This document shows positions 5,193 to 9,381 of a stretch of DNA of 9,381 nucleotides, in pieces. The notes under the pieces were generated by a model. It was not told the origin of the DNA, ran no database searches, and saw only the letters and a list, made by a program, of their open reading frames with translations. Positions within the stretch are counted from its first letter, which is position 1; every line of letters starts with the position of its first letter. The stretch is from NCBI GenBank assembly GCA_018713405.1, contig DVOR01000226.1, positions 1 through 9,381 of the forward strand, in the 5' to 3' direction. The translations under genes and the position numbers were made by a program. The stretch comes from Candidatus Spyradenecus faecavium. Lineage in GTDB: Bacteria > Verrucomicrobiota > Kiritimatiellia > RFP12 > DVOR01.

Positions 5193-6659
5193 TCACGCCT
5201 CGGCGGCGGGTTCCTCCTCCGCGGGCGGCTCCTCGGCGGGGATGTCGACGCCGTTCTCGTCGGTGGCGGCGTCCTCCTCGGGGGGCGGCTCGTCGGTCCA
5301 GCCGCCGCCGAGCGCGCGGTAGAGGGTGATGGCGTTGGTGAAGAGGGTGGCGCGGTGGGTGACGAGCGCCTCCTGGGCGTTGAGCAGGCTGGACTGGCGG
5401 GTCAGGACGTCGTCGATGGTGATCTCGCCGTTCTCGTAGAGCTGGTCGGCGATGCGGAGGGCCTCGCCGCTGAAGCGCTCCGCGGCGCGGAGGTCGTTGG
5501 TGCGCTCGGCCTCGCGGCGGCAGGCGTCCCAGGCGGTCTCGGCCTCCTGGTAGGCCGAGAGGACGGCGTCCTCATAGTCCGCGAGGGTGGCCTCGAGCGT
5601 CGCCTTGGCGGACTCGACGCGCTTGCGCCACGAGCCGAAGCCGAAGATGTTCCAGCTGACGGAGGGGCCGAGGTTGACGGACTGGGTGTAGGCGTCCCAG
5701 GGCGAGAGGTCGGGCGAGGAGAGGCCGATGTTGCCGCCGAGGGTGAAGCGCGGGTAAAGGTTGGCCTCGGCGACGCCGACGGCCGCGGTCTGCGCGTGGA
5801 CGTTTTCCTCGGCCACGCGGATGTCGGCGCGGCGGCGGAGCAGGTCGTTGGGGAGGACCTTGGGCGAGAGGTCGGGGAGGGACATCTCGTCGAGCGTCTC
5901 GCGCAGGCGGGCCTGTGTGGCGTAGGGCGCCTGCCCGGTCAGCCAGTCCAGGCGCAGCTGCGCGGCGGTGAGGTTCTGCCGGAGCTGGGGGATCGAGGCG
6001 CGGGTGGTGGCGGTCTGGCTCTCGGTGGCCATCACGTCGTACCACGGCACCATGCCGGCCTGCGCGCGCTCGCGGATGACGGCGGCGGTCTTCTCCTGGA
6101 GGGCGAGGTTGGCCTCGGCGATGTCGACCTGCGCGGCGTAGCGGCGGAGCTCGACGTAGGCGGTGGCGATTTCGGCGGCGAGGGAGACGCGCGTCTCCTG
6201 CAGGGTGTAGGCCAGACGGGCCTCCGTGGCCGCCTGCTGCTCGACGGACCTGCGGACGCCGCCGAAGATGTCGATCTCCCAGGACGCGTCGCCGCGGGCG
6301 GTCAGGTTGTCCTGCCAGCTGTGGCACCCGGCGCCCCAGGCACGCCCCCAGGTATAGGAGCCGCTGGCCGTGAATTGCGGCCAGAAGCCGGCCTCGGTGC
6401 TCTCGCGCAACGCCCGCTGGGCGCGCAGGCGGGCGACGGCGGCCTCGACGGTGGGGGCGTTGCACAGCCCCTCCTCGATCAGGTCGCAGAGGAGGGGGTC
6501 CTGGAAGTCCCGCCACCAGTTGGCGAGGCTTTCGGCCTCGTAGCCGCTGCCGGCGAAGAGCTCGGCCTCGGCCTTCGGCGCCTCGGGCGGCGTGTAGTCC
6601 GGCCCGACGGCGGCGCACCCGGCCAGGAGCAGGAGGGGGAGGAGGGGGACGCGCTTCAT
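5193..6659 (-). CDS. NodT/TolC-family outer-membrane efflux lipoprotein
   Basis: Trimeric outer-membrane channel subunit of tripartite export systems (with RND, ABC or MFS pumps and a periplasmic adaptor). The 488 residues begin MKR, then a hydrophobic run, then the lipobox LAGC with Cys15 as the lipidated residue; Ala16 fits outer-membrane sorting. The mature start, CAAVGPDYTPPEAP, is typical of NodT proteins. The second repeat carries LLRRRADIRVAEENVHA (273-289), AVGVAEANLYPRFTLGG (293-309) and YENGEITIDDVLTRQ (408-422). Family members commonly end near GGGW (451-454). Here 34 residues follow, with 14 acidic, 7 Pro and no basic residues. Cys58, 66, 112 and 380 are unusual for this class. 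The start is 5 bases after the ppiB stop with no purine-rich ribosome site (CCCCC precedes the ATG), so translation probably depends on coupling. No pump or adaptor gene is in the window. Confidence 0.92.
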   Translation of the reverse strand: MKRVPLLPLLLLAGCAAVGPDYTPPEAPKAEAELFAGSGYEAESLANWWRDFQDPLLCDLIEEGLCNAPTVEAAVARLRAQRALRESTEAGFWPQFTASGSYTWGRAWGAGCHSWQDNLTARGDASWEIDIFGGVRRSVEQQAATEARLAYTLQETRVSLAAEIATAYVELRRYAAQVDIAEANLALQEKTAAVIRERAQAGMVPWYDVMATESQTATTRASIPQLRQNLTAAQLRLDWLTGQAPYATQARLRETLDEMSLPDLSPKVLPNDLLRRRADIRVAEENVHAQTAAVGVAEANLYPRFTLGGNIGLSSPDLSPWDAYTQSVNLGPSVSWNIFGFGSWRKRVESAKATLEATLADYEDAVLSAYQEAETAWDACRREAERTNDLRAAERFSGEALRIADQLYENGEITIDDVLTRQSSLLNAQEALVTHRATLFTNAITLYRALGGGWTDEPPPEEDAATDENGVDIPAEEPPAEEEPAAEA

Positions 6660-6664
6660 GGGGG

Positions 6665-7162
6665 TCAGGCCCGGCGCACGGATTCGATGACGATGGGCGT
6701 GTGCGGCACGTCCTGGTGGCGCCCGTGGGTGCCGGTGGGCGCCTGCTCGATCTCGTCGACCGTGTCGAAGCCCGCCGTCACGCGCCCGAAGACGGCGTAG
6801 CCGTAGGCGGAGGGGTTGGGGGCGCGGAAGTCGAGGAAGTCGTTGTCGACGGTGTTGATGAAGAACTGGGCGGTGGCGGAGTTGATCTCCGGGGTGCGGG
6901 CCATCGCGATGGTGTACTTGCGGTTCTTCAGGCCGTTGTGCGCCTCGTTGCGGATGGGCTCATGGGTGGGCTTCTGGGCCATGTCGGGCGTGAAGCCGCC
7001 GCCCTGGATCATGAACCCGGGGATGACGCGGTGGAAGATGAGGCCGTCGTAGAACCCCTCGTCCACGTAGCGGAGGAAGTTGGCGACGGTGATGGGGGCG
7101 GCGGATTCGTCGAGCTCCAGGGTGATGTCGCCCTTGTTGGTCTTCATGATGACGGTGGTCAT
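6665..7162 (-). CDS. ppiB: Cyclophilin-type peptidyl-prolyl isomerase, cytosolic
   Basis: Catalyses cis-trans isomerisation of proline peptide bonds in protein folding. The 165 residues start directly at the fold with no signal peptide, as in E. coli PpiB. Active-site motifs are FHRVIPGFMIQGGGF (43-57, catalytic Arg45 and Gln53), MAR (87-89) and SATAQFFIN (95-103). The end, TGTHGRHQDVPHTPIVIESV, closely follows PpiB. The Trp that gives high cyclosporin affinity in eukaryotic cyclophilins is not present in the DFLDF...YGYAVFG region, which suggests low drug sensitivity. AAAGGA (complement of 7171-7176) lies 8 bases before the start. It is the first gene of a unit with the outer-membrane lipoprotein, which starts 5 bases after its stop; a link in function is not obvious. 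Confidence 0.95.
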   Translation of the reverse strand: MTTVIMKTNKGDITLELDESAAPITVANFLRYVDEGFYDGLIFHRVIPGFMIQGGGFTPDMAQKPTHEPIRNEAHNGLKNRKYTIAMARTPEINSATAQFFINTVDNDFLDFRAPNPSAYGYAVFGRVTAGFDTVDEIEQAPTGTHGRHQDVPHTPIVIESVRRA

Positions 7163-7185
7163 GGCGCGTGTCCTTTCAGGGTGAT

Positions 7186-7196
7186 ATTATGGCACA
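7186..7196 (-). promoter_or_regulatory. Extended -10 promoter of ppiB unit
   Basis: On the minus strand the bases read TGTGC-CATAAT: a TG-type extended -10 with the hexamer CATAAT at 7191-7186. The sequence where a -35 would lie (near 7209-7215) has no good TTGACA match. Transcription would start near 7179, leaving about a 17-base leader before the ppiB ATG. The TGTGC prefix is the same as in the promoter at 4016-4025, suggesting a shared promoter style in this genome. The rest of the 7197-7258 gap shows only a small GC hairpin (7216-7230) without a T tract. Confidence 0.55.
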
Positions 7197-7258
7197 TCGC
7201 GCGGGCGCGCGCCATCCGCCGGCCGGGCGGTGCGTACGCGCCTACGCGGCACGGTTCC

Positions 7259-8452
7259 TTAGACCTTCGCGAGGCCCCCCTCGGAGGTCTCCTTGTACAG
7301 GCTGGGCAGGTCGTGGCCCGTTTGGAGCATGGCCCGCACCACCTTGTCGAAGGAGATGCTGTGCCGCCCGTCGGAGAGCGCGGCGTACATGTTCGCGTCC
7401 ATCGCGCGCGCGGCGGCGAAGGCGTTGCGTTCGATGCACGGGATCTGGACGAGCCCGTTGATGGGGTCGCAGGTCAGGCCCAGATGGTGCTCCAGCCCCA
7501 TCTCGGCGGCGTACTCGATCTGGTTGGGCGAGCCGCCGAAGATTTGGTTGACGGCCGCGGCGGCCATGGCGCAGGCCACGCCGATCTCGCCCTGGCACCC
7601 GACCTCGGCGCCGGAGATGGAGGCGTTCTCCTTCACGATGGCGCCGATGAGGCCGGCGGTGGCCAGCGCCCGGATGATGCGCTTCTCCGAGAGGTCGTGG
7701 TGCTTGTAGAGGTAGTAGAGGCAGGCCGGGAGCACGCCCGCGCTGCCGCACGTGGGGGCCGTGACGATCAGCCCCGTGCCGGCGGCGTTCTCCTCCGCCA
7801 CCGCCAGGGCGTAGGCATAGAGCAGGCCCCGCCCGCGGATGCCCTCGCGCATCCCCATCGCCCGCCGGTAGTAGGCGCTCGCCTTGCGCTGCAGCCCCAG
7901 CCCGCCGGGGAGGACCCCCTCGGCCTCGAGCCCGCGCTCCACGGCGTCGCGCATGACGCGCCACACCTCGCGCATATGGTCGAAGACGGGTTGCCCTTCG
8001 TACTCCAGCACGTACTCCCAGAAGATGCGGCCCGTCTCGGCGTACCACCCCAGGATGCCGGCCATCGTCGTGTAGGGGTAGGGCACGGCGGTCGTCTGCG
8101 TCTTGCCCGGGCCCTCGGAGAGGAAGCCCCCGCCGATGCTGTAGACCTCCCAGTCGCCGAGCGCCGCGCCGTCCGCCCCCAGCGCGTGGAAGCGCATCCC
8201 GTTCGGGTGGAAGGGCAGGAAGACGGTCGGCTGCCAGTCGATCTCCGTGCGCTCGGGCCCGAGGACGTCGAGGATGGCCTTGTCGGTCAGGTGGCCGCGC
8301 CCCGTGGCGGCGAGCGAGCCGTAGAGCGACACGCGGAAGCGCGCGGCCTGCGGGTAACGCCCCAGGAAGGTCTCGGCGGCGCGGCGCGGCCCCATGGTGT
8401 GGGAGCTCGAGGGGCCGACGCCGATCTTGAAGATGTCGCGGATGGAATCCAT
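7259..8452 (-). CDS. sdaA: L-serine ammonia-lyase (iron-sulphur, single-chain)
   Basis: Deaminates L-serine to pyruvate and ammonia using a [4Fe-4S] cluster; cytosolic. The 397 residues hold both the N-terminal beta domain (about 1-150, with IGVGPSSSHTMGP at 10-22) and the C-terminal alpha domain in one chain. Cluster-ligand candidates are Cys286 (GCQGEIG), Cys328 (LTCDP) and Cys339 (IPCIERNAF); their spacings of 42 and 11 equal those of the Legionella enzyme (343, 385, 396). APTCGSAG (232-239) is also present. The protein ends GGLAKV and lacks the C-terminal Cys that plugs the active site in the Legionella form, which would fall near residue 401. I recall a similar ending in Bacteroidota-type enzymes. 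AGGAG (complement of 8459-8463) is 6 bases before the start. It follows the DUF58 gene by 14 bases, so the two are probably co-transcribed. Confidence 0.94.
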   Translation of the reverse strand: MDSIRDIFKIGVGPSSSHTMGPRRAAETFLGRYPQAARFRVSLYGSLAATGRGHLTDKAILDVLGPERTEIDWQPTVFLPFHPNGMRFHALGADGAALGDWEVYSIGGGFLSEGPGKTQTTAVPYPYTTMAGILGWYAETGRIFWEYVLEYEGQPVFDHMREVWRVMRDAVERGLEAEGVLPGGLGLQRKASAYYRRAMGMREGIRGRGLLYAYALAVAEENAAGTGLIVTAPTCGSAGVLPACLYYLYKHHDLSEKRIIRALATAGLIGAIVKENASISGAEVGCQGEIGVACAMAAAAVNQIFGGSPNQIEYAAEMGLEHHLGLTCDPINGLVQIPCIERNAFAAARAMDANMYAALSDGRHSISFDKVVRAMLQTGHDLPSLYKETSEGGLAKV

Positions 8453-8466
8453 GTCTGTCTCCTGTT

Positions 8467-9351
8467 TCAGCGGCGACGCCGGGCGCGGCGGCGGAAGAGG
8501 TCGCGCACGGCGTCGATGTAGGGCTTGTCGGTGGAAAGGTCAAGAAGGTCGATGCCGGCCTGGCGGAAGGCGCGCGTCTGCGCCTCGCGCTCGGCGGCGG
8601 CCGCCTCGGCGAAGCGGCGGCGCACGGCCGCGCTGGAGGTGTCCACCTGCAGGGTCCGGTGGGTCTCGGGGTCCCACAGCTCCACCAGCCCCACGTTGGG
8701 CAGGGCGGACTCCGCGGGGTCGGCGATGCGGCAGGCGATCACGTCGTGGCGGCGGGCGAAGGCGGCCAGCTCCCGCGCGTAGCCCGCGTCCTGGAAGTCG
8801 GAGAGCAGGAAGATCACGGCCTTGCGGCGCTGCGTGGCCGAGACGAAGCGGAGCGCCGCGCGGATGTCCGTCCCCTCGTGCGTCTCCTCGGCGGCGAGCA
8901 CCTCGCGCACCAGGCGCTGCACGGCGGTCCGCCCCTTGCGCGGCGGCAGGCTCTTCACCACGCGGTCGGAGAAGAGCAGCAGCCCCACCTTGTCCTGGTT
9001 GGACAGCGCGGCCATCGCCAGCAGGGCCGTCAGCTCCGCCGCGCGCGCGGCCTTGGAACGCGCCCCCGACCCGAAGCTCTGGCTCCCCGACACGTCCACC
9101 AGGAAGAGCACCGTCAGCTCGCGCTCCTCGCTGAACCGCTTCACGTACGGCTCGCCCACGCGCGCGGTCACGTTCCAATCGATGGCGCGCACGTCGTCGC
9201 CCGGCTGGTAGGGCCGCGCCTCGTCGAACTCGATGCCCTGCCCCTTGAAGACGGAGTGGTAATCGCCGCTGAGCCGCTCGTCGAGCAGCCTCCGCGTGAG
9301 GATGCGGATCCTCCGCACCTCCTTCATCAGCTCCTCCGCGTCAATCTCCAT
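8467..9351 (-). CDS. DUF58 protein (MoxR partner, von Willebrand A-like)
   Basis: DUF58 proteins usually sit between a MoxR AAA+ ATPase and von Willebrand A membrane proteins, and are thought to act with MoxR in protein maturation or envelope stress; the exact role is unsettled. The 294 residues contain the family hallmark: SGDYHSVFKGQGIEFDE (28-44), YQPGDDVRAIDWNVTARVG (48-66) and VKRFSEERE (70-78). A metal-site DVSGS (86-90), Thr161 and SDF (184-186) form an apparently intact MIDAS. There is no membrane segment. The C terminus is strongly basic (RRRARRRR). The start is supported by the normal family N terminus and a GAGAGG-like site upstream; no other start codon lies in frame to the window edge. 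A moxR gene would be expected just beyond the right edge but is not seen. The downstream neighbour is serine dehydratase rather than the usual VWA genes. Confidence 0.93.
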   Translation of the reverse strand: MEIDAEELMKEVRRIRILTRRLLDERLSGDYHSVFKGQGIEFDEARPYQPGDDVRAIDWNVTARVGEPYVKRFSEERELTVLFLVDVSGSQSFGSGARSKAARAAELTALLAMAALSNQDKVGLLLFSDRVVKSLPPRKGRTAVQRLVREVLAAEETHEGTDIRAALRFVSATQRRKAVIFLLSDFQDAGYARELAAFARRHDVIACRIADPAESALPNVGLVELWDPETHRTLQVDTSSAAVRRRFAEAAAAEREAQTRAFRQAGIDLLDLSTDKPYIDAVRDLFRRRARRRR

Positions 9352-9381
9352 GCCTGCCTCTCTTCTCCGCGAAGACGCGAA

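Noticed and set aside
5115..6800. Long plus-strand open frame of 561 residues opposite the outer-membrane factor
   Set aside because: It is Gly/Ala/Val/Arg-rich low complexity with no recognisable domain, while the minus strand encodes a clear NodT protein. It is a GC-composition artefact, as is the 606-residue frame at 6701-8521.
7216..7230. GC hairpin after the serine dehydratase gene as a terminator
   Set aside because: The stem is only about 5 bp and no T tract follows on the minus strand.
9352..9381. 3' end of a moxR gene upstream of the DUF58 gene
   Set aside because: Only 30 bases remain, with no stop codon in any frame and no recognisable residues; expected from gene order but not supported by sequence.

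Overview
This is a GC-rich bacterial chromosomal segment with third codon positions that are almost all G or C, Shine-Dalgarno-type ribosome sites, and many overlapping antisense open frames that are by-products of the base composition. The genes are mostly housekeeping. The lipoprotein outer-membrane factor and the prepilin peptidase point to a Gram-negative. The L-serine dehydratase resembles, from memory, a form common in Bacteroidota and the Planctomycetes-Verrucomicrobia-Chlamydiae group. Strong SD sites and TATAAT-like -10 boxes argue against Bacteroidota, so a Verrucomicrobiota/Kiritimatiellota-type organism is my weak guess.

Layout, left half, plus strand: the 3' part of ilvB (acetolactate synthase large subunit, cut by the window edge), ilvN, aroE and a prepilin peptidase gene are packed with gaps of 10 and 3 bases and then an 8-base overlap, which looks like one transcription unit. 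Next come two small genes of clearly lower GC with their own extended -10 promoter: a 73-residue protein of unknown function and a DUF2335-type protein with two membrane segments, joined by an ATGA overlap. folB (dihydroneopterin aldolase) follows. A strong 16-bp hairpin flanked by A and T tracts closes this side and also serves the opposing unit.

Right half, minus strand, read from the right edge: a DUF58 protein (the usual MoxR partner) is followed 15 bases later by an iron-sulphur L-serine dehydratase. After a 97-base gap holding a second promoter with the same TGTGC + -10 layout come a cytosolic cyclophilin (ppiB type) and a NodT-family outer-membrane lipoprotein, which ends at the shared terminator.

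The most unusual signal is around 3946-4785. The 3' end of the prepilin peptidase gene and the 3' end of the DUF2335 gene carry the same in-frame C-terminal coding segment (DALEEL..D....DK), as direct repeats 748 bases apart that include a 15-base exact match. The low-GC two-gene cassette lies between the copies. This is the pattern expected if a cassette was inserted at, or recombined with, the 3' end of the prepilin peptidase gene. No RNA genes, CRISPR arrays, insertion sequences or recombinase genes were seen.
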